Assembly: GCF_900090315.1 (NCBI RefSeq) | Contig: NZ_FMHZ01000002.1 | Span: 4,496,501 to 4,560,500 of the forward strand | Origin: Micromonospora citrea | GTDB lineage: Bacteria > Actinomycetota > Actinomycetes > Mycobacteriales > Micromonosporaceae | Reading direction: 5' to 3' | Length of the DNA stretch: 64,000 nt | In this document: one piece after another, positions 34,202 through 42,422 of the stretch | Layout of the letters: each line of letters opens with the position of its first letter | How positions within the stretch are numbered: position 1 is the stretch's first letter | Program-made: the position numbers and the translations under genes | Notes under the pieces: model-generated | Database searches by the model: none | What the model was told of the DNA's origin: nothing | The model's input: only the letters and a program-made list of their open reading frames with translations

Positions 34202-34381
34202 ATGCTGAACGTTCTTAACGGAGTCGCCGAAATGCAACTACTTCACGAAGCGTTGTCCCGGGCTCGAATGCGCCGGCCTCAGGCCGGTCGTACCACCACG
34301 AGCACTGAGGCAACCCGTTCCGCCCGTACCGTCGCGATGAACAGCCGTAACCGATCGGCGCGCGACCTGGGCGTTCTCTAG
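34202..34381 (+). CDS. small hypothetical protein downstream of whiB7
   Basis: The 59-residue product MLNVLNGVAEMQLLHEALSR onward has an amphipathic N-terminal helix with the MQLLHEALSRARMRR phrase and a Ser/Thr/Arg-rich tail; it is strongly basic. It begins 61 bases after whiB7, probably in the same transcript, and its base composition is less GC-rich than its neighbours. The ribosome-binding site is weak (GAGAG). An internal start at MQLLHEAL is possible. No function is assigned. Confidence 0.5.
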   Translation: MLNVLNGVAEMQLLHEALSRARMRRPQAGRTTTSTEATRSARTVAMNSRNRSARDLGVL

Positions 34382-34399
34382 ATCACCACTGATGCCCGA

Positions 34400-34428
34400 G
34401 GGGCGGCGGCCGGTTCGGCCGCCGCCCC
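34400..34428. terminator. bidirectional terminator-type hairpin (whiB7 side / ABC1 kinase)
   Basis: GGGGCGGCGGCCG (34400-34412) pairs with CGGCCGCCGCCCC (34416-34428), 13 bp with a three-base loop. Confidence 0.65.
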
Positions 34429-34499
34429 CCGGCGTGTTCCGGGGCCGCCTGTCGGCGTGTTCGCGGGCGGCCCTCCGTACGGTCGGGGCGGCGGCGGTC

Positions 34500-35846
34500 T
34501 CAGGAGACCGGGGCGAAGCCGGGCAGCCAGCGCTCCAGGATGCCTCGGTAGGGCGCCTTCGCCTCCAGTTGGCAGAGCACGCCGATCGACCCGAGCGTCA
34601 CCCGGTGGATGAGCAGGTACGACGGCGGCAGGTTGAGCTGCCGGCTCAGCTGGTACGCGGGGGAGCGTGGGCTGGCCAGCCGGGTCGCCTCGGCGCGCAG
34701 CCACGCCCGGGTGAAGCGGAACTCCTCGGCGGCGATCGGCTCCAGCATCGGCCGGAGGAAGTCGAGCACCGCCTGGGCGTCGATCTCCTCGGCGGCGCCG
34801 ATGAACCCCTCCGCCCGCAGGCCCGCCACCACCTCGTCGGCGTCGCCCCGCAGCGCCAGCCCGGCGATGCGGCCGATCGGCTCGGGCGTGCCCTCCGGCA
34901 TCCGGGCCACCGCGCCGAAGTCGATCACGCCGAGCCGGCCGTCCGCCAGCAACCGGAAGTTGCCCGGGTGCGGGTCGGCGTGCAGCAGCCCGGCCCGCTG
35001 CGGCGCGGACAGGTGCAGGATGGCCATCAGGCGGCCGGCCTCGTCGCGCTGCTTCTCCGTGCCCTCGCGGATGATGTCCGCCAGCGGGGTGCCCTCGACC
35101 CACTCGGTGACCAGGACCCGGGGCGACGCCGAGACCACCGCCGGGATGTAGATCTCCGGGTCGTCGGCGTACGCGGCGGCGAAGGCACGCTGCGACTCGG
35201 CCTCCAGCTCGTAGTCGAGCTCCTCGGTGATCCGTTCCCGCAGCTCGGTCAGGAGCGGCTTGACGTCCAGCCCGGGCTGGATCGCCCGGAACATCCCACC
35301 GAGCCGGGAGAGCTGCTTGAGGTCGGCGAGCAGGGCGTCGCCCGCGCCCGGATACTGGATCTTGACGGCGACGTCGCGGGTCCTCGGCGCGCCCGAGGCC
35401 TCGTAGCCCGGCTCCCGCCACACCGCGCGGTGCACCTGGCCGATGCTGGCCGCGGCGGCGGGAGTGTCGTCGAACTCCACGAACCGGTCCCGCCAGTCCG
35501 GGCCGAGCTGCTCGGCGAGCACCTTGTGCACGCTGGCCGCCGGCAGCGGTGGCGCGGCCTCCTGGAGCTTGGTCAGCGCCTGGCGGTATGGGGCGGCGAT
35601 CTCCTCGGGCAGGGCGGCCTCGAAGACCGACAACGCCTGACCGAACTTCATCGCACCGCCCTTGAGCTGCCCCAGCACGCTGAAGAGCTGCTCGGCGGTG
35701 CGCTGCTGGATCTCTGCGGAGATCACGTCGGAGGCGAGCCCGGTGACGCGCTTACCCATGCCGAGGACGGTCCGACCGGCGAAGCCGAGCGGCAGAGCGG
35801 CGAGCTTGGCGGTCCGGGACACGGCCCGGCGCGGGATGTCGGTCAC
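34500..35846 (-). CDS. ABC1/AarF (UbiB-family) atypical kinase
   Basis: The 448-residue product has the UbiB hallmarks: GGAMKFGQALS (KxGQ), AAAASIGQVHRA (Ala-rich loop in place of the glycine loop), VAVKIQYPGA with the ATP-binding Lys, LLHADPHPGNF (catalytic loop) and VIDFGAV. Members act in lipid or quinone metabolism in other organisms; some bacterial ones are linked to macrolide tolerance. The GTG at 35846 is the start. From memory it corresponds in position to Rv3197, next to whiB7 in M. tuberculosis. Confidence 0.9.
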   Translation of the reverse strand: MTDIPRRAVSRTAKLAALPLGFAGRTVLGMGKRVTGLASDVISAEIQQRTAEQLFSVLGQLKGGAMKFGQALSVFEAALPEEIAAPYRQALTKLQEAAPPLPAASVHKVLAEQLGPDWRDRFVEFDDTPAAAASIGQVHRAVWREPGYEASGAPRTRDVAVKIQYPGAGDALLADLKQLSRLGGMFRAIQPGLDVKPLLTELRERITEELDYELEAESQRAFAAAYADDPEIYIPAVVSASPRVLVTEWVEGTPLADIIREGTEKQRDEAGRLMAILHLSAPQRAGLLHADPHPGNFRLLADGRLGVIDFGAVARMPEGTPEPIGRIAGLALRGDADEVVAGLRAEGFIGAAEEIDAQAVLDFLRPMLEPIAAEEFRFTRAWLRAEATRLASPRSPAYQLSRQLNLPPSYLLIHRVTLGSIGVLCQLEAKAPYRGILERWLPGFAPVS

Positions 35847-35938
35847 CCGGTCATTGTTACCGACTCCGGGGGTCCGCGGCTGCTCTGCCGCCGGGCTGGG
35901 TGCTGGCCCCCGCCGTCGCGCCGCCGGTCCACCGCCCC

Positions 35939-36088
35939 TCCCGCCGCCGGTTGCGGGGTCCGGTCGGCTCCCGCCGCCGGTTCCGGGGCTCGGTCGGCTC
36001 CCGCTGCCGGTTCCGGAGCGCGGTCGGCTCGCGCCGCCGGTTCCGGGGCCGGGTCGGCTCCCACTGCCGGTCCCCGGGCTCGGTCGGC
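35939..36088. repeat. 30-bp tandem repeat between the ThiF-like and ABC1 genes
   Basis: Units of exactly 30 bases such as CGGTCGGCTCCCGCCGCCGG plus ten more begin at 35961, 35991, 36021 and 36051, with a partial unit before and after. They differ at a few positions each. They fill most of the 243-base gap and end at the stop of the ThiF-like gene. Confidence 0.85.
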
Positions 36089-36089
36089 G

Positions 36090-37142
36090 TCACCGGCGGC
36101 CCCGGGAGCATCCGCAGGCCGGGTGGGGAGGCCAGACCCGGCGGCGGAACCGGCCGGGGCCGGCGATCTCCACCGCACAGCCGAGGGTCTCCGGGCTGCC
36201 CCCGTCGAGCTGGGCGAGCCCCTCCGCCGCCGCGTACGCCCCCGCCGCGAGGAGCGTCGCGGTGGCGCACGCCTGCTCCGCGCCGCCGGCGGCGAGCTGG
36301 GCGGCCAGCGCCGGCCAGTCCGGGTCGAGGTCGGTCCGGTGCAGGTCCAGGCAGTTCAGGCAGGGGCCGGCCGGCGGTCGGACGAGCGGGCCGACCACGG
36401 GCACGCCCTCCCGCAGGCCGACCAGCAGGTGCGGCTGGCGGCGTCGGGCGTGACCGGCGGCGAGCAGGGCGGCCGGTCGGTCCGTGCCGAGCTGGATCAC
36501 CAGGTCGACCCGGCCGCGCCGCAGCGGACCCGTGCCCGCGCCCGGGGCGGCGCGATCGAGGGCGTCGCGTACCGCCTCGGCGAGCGGACGCCCGATCGCG
36601 GCGGCGGGGATCCCGGTGCCGGCCAGGTCGGCCGGGCGGACCGGACCGGCCAGGTCGGGGTGCACGTGCCCGACGCCGGCCTGGGCCAGCGCCAGGGCGA
36701 CCTGGGCGCCGAGGGGCCCGGCGCCGGCGACCACCACCCGGGCGGCCAGCCGGCGACGCAGCACCTGGGCGGGCGTGCCGGGCAGCCGGGCGGCGGCCAG
36801 CGCCAGCGCCCCGGCCTCCGCGGCGAGCCGGGCCCGGAACGGGCTGGCCAGGTCCCTCGGCAGCAGCGTGTGCGCGGGTACGACCAGGCCGGCGGCGCGC
36901 AGCGCGTCGAGCAGGATGCGGGCCTCGTCGGGTGCCACCTCGGCGGCGACGGCGTGCTCCAGCACCAGCCGCTCGCTGCGGGTGCCGTCGATCAGGTCGA
37001 GCAGCCGGGCCGCCCGGGGGTCGGCGACCTCCAGCAGCACGGCGCGACCAGGCTCGACGCCGAGCTGGAGGGTGTGCCGGTCCCGCCAGAGGCGGGTGAT
37101 GCCGGGCAGCAGCGTGGGACGGGGCAGTGGGGCAGGGCGCAT
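36090..37142 (-). CDS. ThiF/E1-like protein, TOMM leader-peptide-binding type
   Basis: The 350-residue product has an N-terminal region resembling the precursor-binding part of cyclodehydratase partners (VLLEVADPRAARLLDLIDGT), a nucleotide-binding VVVAGAGPLGAQVALALAQAG (about residues 136-156) and PPAGPCLNCLDLHRTDLDP with a CxxC. No peptide precursor or YcaO gene is near, so its role is unknown. It occupies the position of Rv3196 in the whiB7 neighbourhood (from memory). ATG 37142 has no ribosome-binding site; a CACGAT box lies seven bases upstream, so it may be leaderless. DnaA-box-like sites lie 40-100 bases upstream. Confidence 0.75.
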   Translation of the reverse strand: MRPAPLPRPTLLPGITRLWRDRHTLQLGVEPGRAVLLEVADPRAARLLDLIDGTRSERLVLEHAVAAEVAPDEARILLDALRAAGLVVPAHTLLPRDLASPFRARLAAEAGALALAAARLPGTPAQVLRRRLAARVVVAGAGPLGAQVALALAQAGVGHVHPDLAGPVRPADLAGTGIPAAAIGRPLAEAVRDALDRAAPGAGTGPLRRGRVDLVIQLGTDRPAALLAAGHARRRQPHLLVGLREGVPVVGPLVRPPAGPCLNCLDLHRTDLDPDWPALAAQLAAGGAEQACATATLLAAGAYAAAEGLAQLDGGSPETLGCAVEIAGPGRFRRRVWPPHPACGCSRGRR

Positions 37143-37181
37143 GACACGAATCGTGACCGTGTCCGTGCTGTCCGTCGATCG

Positions 37182-37243
37182 TTGTCCACAGGTGGCCGGT
37201 CCCCTGTCCAGCGCTGTCCACAGGAATTTCCGCGATATCCACA
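37182..37243 (+). promoter_or_regulatory. cluster of three DnaA-box-like 9-mers
   Basis: TTGTCCACA (37182-37190) is an exact actinobacterial DnaA box. CTGTCCACA (37214-37222) and ATATCCACA (37235-37243) differ by one and two or three bases, in the same orientation. They lie 40-102 bases upstream of the ThiF-like start, in a gap to the DUF5679 gene. This may be a DnaA-binding regulatory or titration site. Confidence 0.5.
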
Positions 37244-37391
37244 ACCGGCCGGTAACCGTGTCGGTGAGCCGACAGTGGCGGCCGTGCCCGGCGGCGCGGG
37301 GAGCGGCCCGTCGGCCGGGGCGCGCCGGATCAGGTGCGGCAACGCCGGAGGGGGCGGCCGGCGGCCACCCCCTCCGAAGCATCCGTACGGG

Positions 37392-37559
37392 TCAGACCTT
37401 GGCCTTGCCCAGGATGCGGTTCACTGTTGTCCCGCACACCGGACACTTGCCCTTGGCCATGTTCATCCCGGTCTTCGAGACCTCGACGCGCCCCTCGAAG
37501 TCCCGCTTCTCCTTGCACTTGACGCAGTAACCGTTGTAGGTCTGGGCCTGGTCGGCCAC
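37392..37559 (-). CDS. DUF5679 small zinc-ribbon-like protein
   Basis: The 55-residue product has two CxxC pairs, YCVKCKEKRDF and GKCPVCGTTVNR, and a basic end ILGKAKV, as in DUF5679 proteins. It probably folds around one zinc. GTG 37559 is chosen because GAGGAGG lies five bases upstream; the ORF extends to 37658 without a better site. The function is unknown. Confidence 0.85.
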   Translation of the reverse strand: MADQAQTYNGYCVKCKEKRDFEGRVEVSKTGMNMAKGKCPVCGTTVNRILGKAKV

Positions 37560-38082
37560 GGTGCCCTCCTCGTCTCGTCCGCCGGCCGATGCCGTCCCGG
37601 CGGGTTTCCCGGCGGCGGGCCACACGGGCGCCGGCGCTGGGTCGTTCTCCGCGGCCACCCTCGTGACCGCTGGTCCGCGGACCCTACCCAGGTCTGGGCA
37701 GTTCCATGTCAGCTGTGCTTCGTCACTGTGAGCAAGTCGACGTCGAGAGTGTGCATGGCGAATTACGTCTGATAAGTCAGTTTGGCGGGGACACGCCGAC
37801 CGAATCCGGTCGAATGCCCCGAGCGGGGCCCGGTGCCGGCCCCCGAGCTGTGCCTCGCGGGGTGATCACCTACGGTGGACGTGTCGCCGTCGTACGCCGG
37901 CCATCCGCCGCCACGAAGGGTGACGGCGGCGATTGTCGGCCACCCGATCAAAGTTTTTTCGGGACTCTGCCGACCAATCACCATTTTCCGGGCGCGTGTC
38001 GACGTGTTGACTCTTGCGGACCCCTGGTCAGTACGCATTAGCTTGCGTTCGTGGCAGGAATCCGAGGCTGCGCGGTCCGCTG
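37560..38082. other. 523-base intergenic region with divergent control signals
   Basis: No credible gene is seen. The middle (about 37730-38045) is clearly more AT-rich than its surroundings, with TTTTTT at 37955-37960. On the plus strand TTGACT (38007-38012) is followed after 19 bases by TACGCA (38032-38037), a weak promoter candidate for the peptidase gene. On the minus strand TAGGGT (37686-37681) could serve the DUF5679 gene. Confidence 0.35.
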
Positions 38083-38613
38083 ATGGCAGGGGCGCGCAAG
38101 CCGGTCGTCGAAGTACGGCGCAGCCAGCGCCGGCGACGGACGGTGTCCGCGTACCGCGACGGTGAGCGGGTGGTCGTCCTCATTCCGGACCAGTTCTCCC
38201 GGGCCGAGGAGAGCGAGTGGGTCGACCGGATGCTCGCCCGGCTGGCCGCCCGGGAGGGGCGCCTCGCCCGGTCCGACGCCGAACTGCTCGCCCGGGCCAC
38301 CCGGCTGATCAAGCTCTACCTCGCCGAGCACGGGACGCAGGCCGTGCCGACGAGCATCCGCTGGGTCACCAACCAGAACGGCCGGTGGGGATCCTGCACC
38401 CCGGCCGACGGCACGATCCGCATCTCGCACCGGGTGCAGGACATGCCCGACTGGGTGATCGACTACGTGCTCCTGCACGAACTCGCGCACCTCATCGTGC
38501 CCAGCCACAACGACCGGTTCTGGGCGCTCGTCGCGCGCTACCCGAAGACCGAGCGGGCGCGCGGCTACCTGGAGGGCGTCGCCGCGGCCGCCGGCGCCCC
38601 GCTGACGGACTGA
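38083..38613 (+). CDS. YgjP-like/M48-type zinc metallopeptidase
   Basis: The 176-residue product has His132-Glu133-Leu-Ala-His136 and a third candidate ligand, His142 (IVPSHNDRFW). RWVTNQNGRWGSCTPADGTIRIS precedes it, the classic phrase of the YgjP/DUF45 SprT-like family. The N-terminus (VRRSQRRRRTVSAYRDGERVVVLIP) is the family's beta-rich part. The substrate is unknown. The start at ATG 38083 fits the family start. Confidence 0.88.
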   Translation: MAGARKPVVEVRRSQRRRRTVSAYRDGERVVVLIPDQFSRAEESEWVDRMLARLAAREGRLARSDAELLARATRLIKLYLAEHGTQAVPTSIRWVTNQNGRWGSCTPADGTIRISHRVQDMPDWVIDYVLLHELAHLIVPSHNDRFWALVARYPKTERARGYLEGVAAAAGAPLTD

Positions 38614-38619
38614 CCTCCC

Positions 38620-38847
38620 CTCGGCTGCGCGCTTCGGCGGTGGTGCGTGTGTGGCGGTGTCGCGTGTGTGGCGGCGTTCCCTCGGCTGTGCGCTTCGGCG
38701 GCGGTGCGCGTGCGGCGGTGTCGCGTGTGTGGCGGCGTTCCCTCGGCTGCGCGCTTCGGCGGCGGTGCGCGTGCGGCGGTGTCGCGTGTGTGGCGGCGTT
38801 CCCTCGGCTGCGCGCTTCGACGGTGGTGCGCGTGCGGCGGTGTCGCG
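38620..38847. repeat. 61-bp tandem repeat, about 3.7 copies
   Basis: CTCGGCTGCGCGCTTCGGCG begins units at 38620, 38681, 38742 and 38803; the spacing is exactly 61 each time. Copies two and three differ by one base in most of their length; copies one and four carry a few more changes. The unit is not a multiple of three and fills the gap between two genes. Confidence 0.93.
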
Positions 38848-38870
38848 GGGTGCCCGGATAGGGTCGTGGG

Positions 38871-39485
38871 GTGGCCAGACGTGTGGTGGTGGCGTTGCTC
38901 GGACCGGTGACCTGGTCGCCGCCCGGCATCGATCCGGTGGACTGGCGGGCCGCGCTCGCCGAGGACGTGGTCGACCTGCTCGCCACACTCAACGAGGTGG
39001 AGACGGCAGTCGCCGTCACGCCGGACGACCGGTGGCTGGCCGACGCGGTGGTCTGGCCGGACATGGCGATCCACGAGGTGCCCGAGCCGACCCCGAACGC
39101 TGTCTTCGCCGCCCTCGCCGAGAACGGTCACGACCAGGTGGCGGTGGTCGCCGGGGACGCTCCGGACGTGCCGGGCCTGACGATCGGCAAGCTGCTCCGC
39201 CCGCTCACCACCCGACCCGTGGCGGTCGCCCCGGTCGAGGGCGGCCAACCGGGGCTGCTCGGCGTGGCCGCCCGGCTTCCCGTACCGGCGTGGCTGCCGG
39301 CGCTGGACCTGAACGACGCGCGGCCCGCGGCCGTTCGCGGCGCGGCACCGCGCCCGGGCGACCTGGCGGTCACCCCGGCTTGGCGCCGCCTGCGCGGGCC
39401 GGCCGACCTGGCCTTCCTCGACCCGGCCGTAGAGGGCTGGGAGACCACCCGTGCCCTGCTCTCGGGCGTCGGCCGGGCCCGCTGA
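38871..39485 (+). CDS. hypothetical protein, nucleotidyltransferase-like (DUF2064-like)
   Basis: The 204-residue product has an N-terminal strand VVVALLGPVTWSP, then VAVTPDDRWLADAVVW, and VVAGDAPDVPGLTIGKLLRPL. The GDxPDVP phrase is the place where DUF2064/GT-A-like nucleotidyltransferases bind sugar nucleotide and metal; the family assignment is tentative. TAGGGT lies six bases before the GTG 38871, so it should be leaderless. It starts directly after the 61-bp repeats, which therefore abut its promoter. Confidence 0.6.
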   Translation: MARRVVVALLGPVTWSPPGIDPVDWRAALAEDVVDLLATLNEVETAVAVTPDDRWLADAVVWPDMAIHEVPEPTPNAVFAALAENGHDQVAVVAGDAPDVPGLTIGKLLRPLTTRPVAVAPVEGGQPGLLGVAARLPVPAWLPALDLNDARPAAVRGAAPRPGDLAVTPAWRRLRGPADLAFLDPAVEGWETTRALLSGVGRAR

Positions 39486-39588
39486 CCGCGCCGCCGGGAC
39501 ATAGAGCCGCCCGGCCCGTCCGAGCTGTCTGCCCGGGGCCGGCCCGGCGCCGCCTCGCCTGCCCGGCTCGGAGCCGTCCGGCCCGTCC

Positions 39589-39662
39589 GAGCTGCGCGAC
39601 CCACCCGGGTCCGTCCGGCACGCCCGAGCTGCGCGACCCACCCAGGGCCGTCCGGCACGCCC
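39589..39662. repeat. 37-bp direct repeat, two copies
   Basis: A unit starting CGAGCTGCGCGACCCACCC occurs at about 39590 and again at about 39627, differing at two or three bases; weaker related pieces lie upstream from 39510. It lies in the gap between two convergent genes. Confidence 0.65.
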
Positions 39663-39707
39663 GGCCCGAAGCCGCCCGGTGCGGTCAGGGCCGGGCGGCT
39701 TCGGGCC
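39663..39707. terminator. 17-bp perfect bidirectional terminator-type hairpin
   Basis: GGCCCGAAGCCGCCCGG (39663-39679) pairs with CCGGGCGGCTTCGGGCC (39691-39707), 11-base loop, between convergent genes. Confidence 0.75.
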
Positions 39708-39716
39708 GCGGGTGGG

Positions 39717-41018
39717 TCAGGGGCGGGCGTCGCCGCCCTCGGTGTCGTCGTCCGGGCGCTGCCCCGGCTCGCCCGGGGCCTTCTCCTCCGGGCCGCCCGG
39801 CGCGCTGAAGTCGAAGTTCTCCAGCTCGCTCAGGTCCAGCTCGGACATCGCGAAGGCCACCGGGTCGGCGAAGTCGTCGTCGGAGGGGAGCAGGTCGGGG
39901 TGGCCCCACAGGGCGTCCCGGCCGGAGATGCCCCGGTGCTCGGTGAGCGCCGCCCAGAGCGCCGCCGCCTCGCGCAGCCGGCGCGGGCGCAGCTCAAGGC
40001 CGACCAGGGCGGCGAACGTCTGCTCCGCCGGCCCGCCGGCGGCCCGGCGGCGACGGAACGCCTCGCCGAGGCTCACCACGTTGGGCAGCCGGCCGCTCGC
40101 CGCGCTGTCGACCACGTGGCAGACCCAGCCCTCGACCAGCGCCAGGGCGGTCTCCAGCCGGGCCAGCGACGCCTTCTGCGCCGGGCTGTCCTCCGGCGTG
40201 AAGATGCCCTCCAGCGCGATCGCCTGCATCGACTCGGGGTCGGTCGGGTCGACCCGGCCCATCGCCTCCTCGATCGCCTCCCGGTTGACCCGGATGCCGG
40301 CGGCGTACATCTCCACGGCACTGAGCACGTGCCCGCGCAGCCACGGCACGTGCTGGAAGAGCCGCTGGTGGGCGGCCTCGCGCAGGGCCACGTAGAGGCG
40401 GACCTCGTCCTCCGGCAGCTCCAGGCCCTCGCCGTACGCCCGGATGTTGGCCGGGATGAGCGCGGCCGTGCCCGCCGGGCCGAGCGGCAGCCCGATGTCG
40501 CCGGCGGAGAGCACCTCCGCGGCGAGCGAGCCGAGCGCCTGGCCGAGCTGTCCGCCGAAGAGCGCCCCGCCCAGGGTGGCGACCATGGACTGCATCGGGC
40601 CGAGCTGGGCGCGCGCCTCCGGCGGCACCAGGTCGCCCATCGCGCCGACCATGCGGCTGGCGACCGGGTCGCAGAGCTTGCGCCAGACGTCTAGGGTCTT
40701 GAAGATCCACTCGTTGCGGTTCCAGGCCAGCGAGGTCTGGATGCCCGAGGGCAGGGCGGAGGCCGGCTCCAGCCACAGGTCGGCGAGCCGCAGCGCCTCC
40801 TCGACCGCGTTGCGCTCGTAGGGCGAGACCGCCGGGTCACCGGAGGCGGCGAGTTGGCTGGCGGCCACCTGCCGGGCCAGGTCCCAGTTGACCGGCCCGC
40901 TGCCCGACGAGGAGAGCAGGTGCTGCAACTGCGACATGAACTGCTGCATCTGCGCGGGATCGTTGGGGTCTGGTGGTTGCCCACCCGGGAGCGCGAAACC
41001 GAACGGAATATCAGGCAC
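39717..41018 (-). CDS. zinc-dependent metalloprotease-like protein (Zincin_2/DUF2342 family)
   Basis: The 433-residue product starts PDIPFGFALPGG, typical of the family. It carries ALREAAHQRLFQHVPWL with Glu214 and His217 where zincins have HExxH-type ligands, then GHVLSAVEMYAAGI, and an acidic C-terminal tail. Also called putative hydrolase TIGR03624; function is not established. GTG 41018 is preceded by TACCGT at seven bases, so it should be leaderless. It is divergent from the PDZ-Lon gene, as in the Rv3195/Rv3194c pair (from memory). Confidence 0.88.
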   Translation of the reverse strand: MPDIPFGFALPGGQPPDPNDPAQMQQFMSQLQHLLSSSGSGPVNWDLARQVAASQLAASGDPAVSPYERNAVEEALRLADLWLEPASALPSGIQTSLAWNRNEWIFKTLDVWRKLCDPVASRMVGAMGDLVPPEARAQLGPMQSMVATLGGALFGGQLGQALGSLAAEVLSAGDIGLPLGPAGTAALIPANIRAYGEGLELPEDEVRLYVALREAAHQRLFQHVPWLRGHVLSAVEMYAAGIRVNREAIEEAMGRVDPTDPESMQAIALEGIFTPEDSPAQKASLARLETALALVEGWVCHVVDSAASGRLPNVVSLGEAFRRRRAAGGPAEQTFAALVGLELRPRRLREAAALWAALTEHRGISGRDALWGHPDLLPSDDDFADPVAFAMSELDLSELENFDFSAPGGPEEKAPGEPGQRPDDDTEGGDARP

Positions 41019-41025
41019 GACGTCT

Positions 41026-41031
41026 ACGGTA
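41026..41031 (-). promoter_or_regulatory. -10 box of the Zincin_2 gene
   Basis: TACCGT on the minus strand, seven bases before GTG 41018. Confidence 0.5.
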
Positions 41032-41118
41032 CGCGCGCCGCGCCCCAGGTAGCCGCCGCTGGCGTTGCGCTGAGGGCGAAGTCGCGGTTCGCCCGCCAGG
41101 GCCACCCACCCCGATCGG

Positions 41119-41124
41119 TACGCT
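41119..41124 (+). promoter_or_regulatory. -10 box of the PDZ-Lon gene
   Basis: TACGCT, seven bases before ATG 41132, without a ribosome-binding site. Confidence 0.5.
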
Positions 41125-41131
41125 CAGCCGC

Positions 41132-42145
41132 ATGAGACGTCGCGGCGTGACCGTCCTCCTCGGTGCTCTGCTCACCACCCTGCTCAGCATCGGCGTGCTC
41201 GGCGCGCCCATCCCGTACGTGGTGCTCGGCCCCGGGCCGACCGTCAACACGCTGGGCAAGGAGAACGGCAAGGAGGTCATCCAGGTCAGCGGCCGGGAGA
41301 CCTCCACCTCGGCCGGCCAGCTCCGGCTGACCACGGTCGGGGTGCAGCCCACGGTCAAGCTGCGCTCGGCGATCCAGGGCTGGTTCTCCGACGACGAGGC
41401 CGTGGTGCCGCGCGAGCTGGTCTATCCGCCCGGGGAGAGCCGCGAGCAGGTCGAGGAGCGCAACGCGGAGGACTTCAAGGTCTCCCAGACCAGCGCGGAG
41501 ACCGCGGCGCTGCGCGAGCTGGGGTACCCGGTGCAGGTGGTGGTGAAGACCGTGGCCGCCGACGGCCCCGCCGCCGGTGTGCTCAAGCCCGGCGACGTGG
41601 TGACGTCGGTGGACGGGCAGCCGGTGTCGGTGGCCGCCCGGCTCACCGAGCTGATCCGGGCCAAGCCCGCCGGGACCGCGCTGGAGATCGGCTACACCCG
41701 GGGCGGCGCCGCCGCCACGGCGAAGGTGACCAGCCGGGAGCAGGACGGCCGGCCCCGCGTCGGCATCGAGATCGAGCAGCAGCAGCCGCACCCGTTCACC
41801 CTCAACATCGACCTGGAGGACATCGGCGGGCCGAGCGCCGGCCTGATGTTCGCCCTCGGCATCGTGGACAAGCTGACCCCGGAGGACCTGACCGGCGGGA
41901 AGATCATCGCCGGCACCGGCACCATCGACGACACCGGCCGGGTCGGCCCCATCGGCGGCATCGCCCAGAAGCTGGTGGGCGCGAAGGAGGCCGGCGCGAC
42001 GGCGTTCCTGGTGCCGGCGGACAACTGCGCCGAGGCCGTCCGCAACCCGCAGCCGGGCCTGCCGCTGCTGAAGGTCGGCTCGCTCGACGAGGCGCTGACG
42101 GCCCTGGAGACGCTGCGCGCCGGCGGCCAGCCCGCCCGCTGCTGA
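41132..42145 (+). CDS. membrane-anchored PDZ / Lon-type serine protease (YlbL-like)
   Basis: The 337-residue product has one N-terminal membrane helix (about residues 5-27), a PDZ domain (about 125-195, VAADGPAAGVLKPGDVVTSVDGQPV) and a Lon protease domain with Ser235 (GGPSAGLMFAL) and Lys280 (GGIAQKLVGA), the Lon Ser/Lys dyad. It would cleave substrates outside or at the membrane without ATP. The start at ATG 41132 gives a normal signal anchor. It stands before the UPF0182 gene as in the Rv3194c/Rv3193c pair (from memory). Confidence 0.92.
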   Translation: MRRRGVTVLLGALLTTLLSIGVLGAPIPYVVLGPGPTVNTLGKENGKEVIQVSGRETSTSAGQLRLTTVGVQPTVKLRSAIQGWFSDDEAVVPRELVYPPGESREQVEERNAEDFKVSQTSAETAALRELGYPVQVVVKTVAADGPAAGVLKPGDVVTSVDGQPVSVAARLTELIRAKPAGTALEIGYTRGGAAATAKVTSREQDGRPRVGIEIEQQQPHPFTLNIDLEDIGGPSAGLMFALGIVDKLTPEDLTGGKIIAGTGTIDDTGRVGPIGGIAQKLVGAKEAGATAFLVPADNCAEAVRNPQPGLPLLKVGSLDEALTALETLRAGGQPARC

Positions 42146-42422
42146 CCGCCGCGCGGCGTGCGACGGCCGGCTCGCCCGCTGCCGGCCGTCGTCCGCCCGC
42201 TGACCCGTCGCACGCCGCCGCACCGGCCCGCCCGCCGCCGGCCGTGGCACGCCCGCCGCCGCCGCATCGGCCCGCCCGCCGCCGGCCGTCGTACGCGGGT
42301 GCGGGGCCCCGCCGGGGCGGCTCCGGGCACCCGCCGCGTGACCTTGGACCGACACGTTCAGGAACACCCCGTACTCTGGGTGCCTGGTCGGAGCCGATCA
42401 CATCGAGCGTGCGGAGCCAACA

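Noticed and set aside
36090..37142. Ribosomal peptide (TOMM) biosynthetic cluster around the ThiF-like gene
   Set aside because: No YcaO, dehydrogenase or precursor-peptide gene is nearby; the neighbours are the conserved whiB7-region housekeeping genes.
37182..37243. Origin of replication
   Set aside because: Only three DnaA-like boxes in 62 bases and no dnaA, dnaN, rpmH or gyr genes nearby; kept only as a possible DnaA-binding site.
37706..38041. 111-codon plus-strand ORF in the 523-base gap
   Set aside because: It has no ribosome-binding site, no domain and crosses the AT-rich control region of the peptidase gene.
38620..38847. 61-bp repeats as a CRISPR-like repeat-spacer array
   Set aside because: The whole 61-base unit is repeated; no variable spacers exist.
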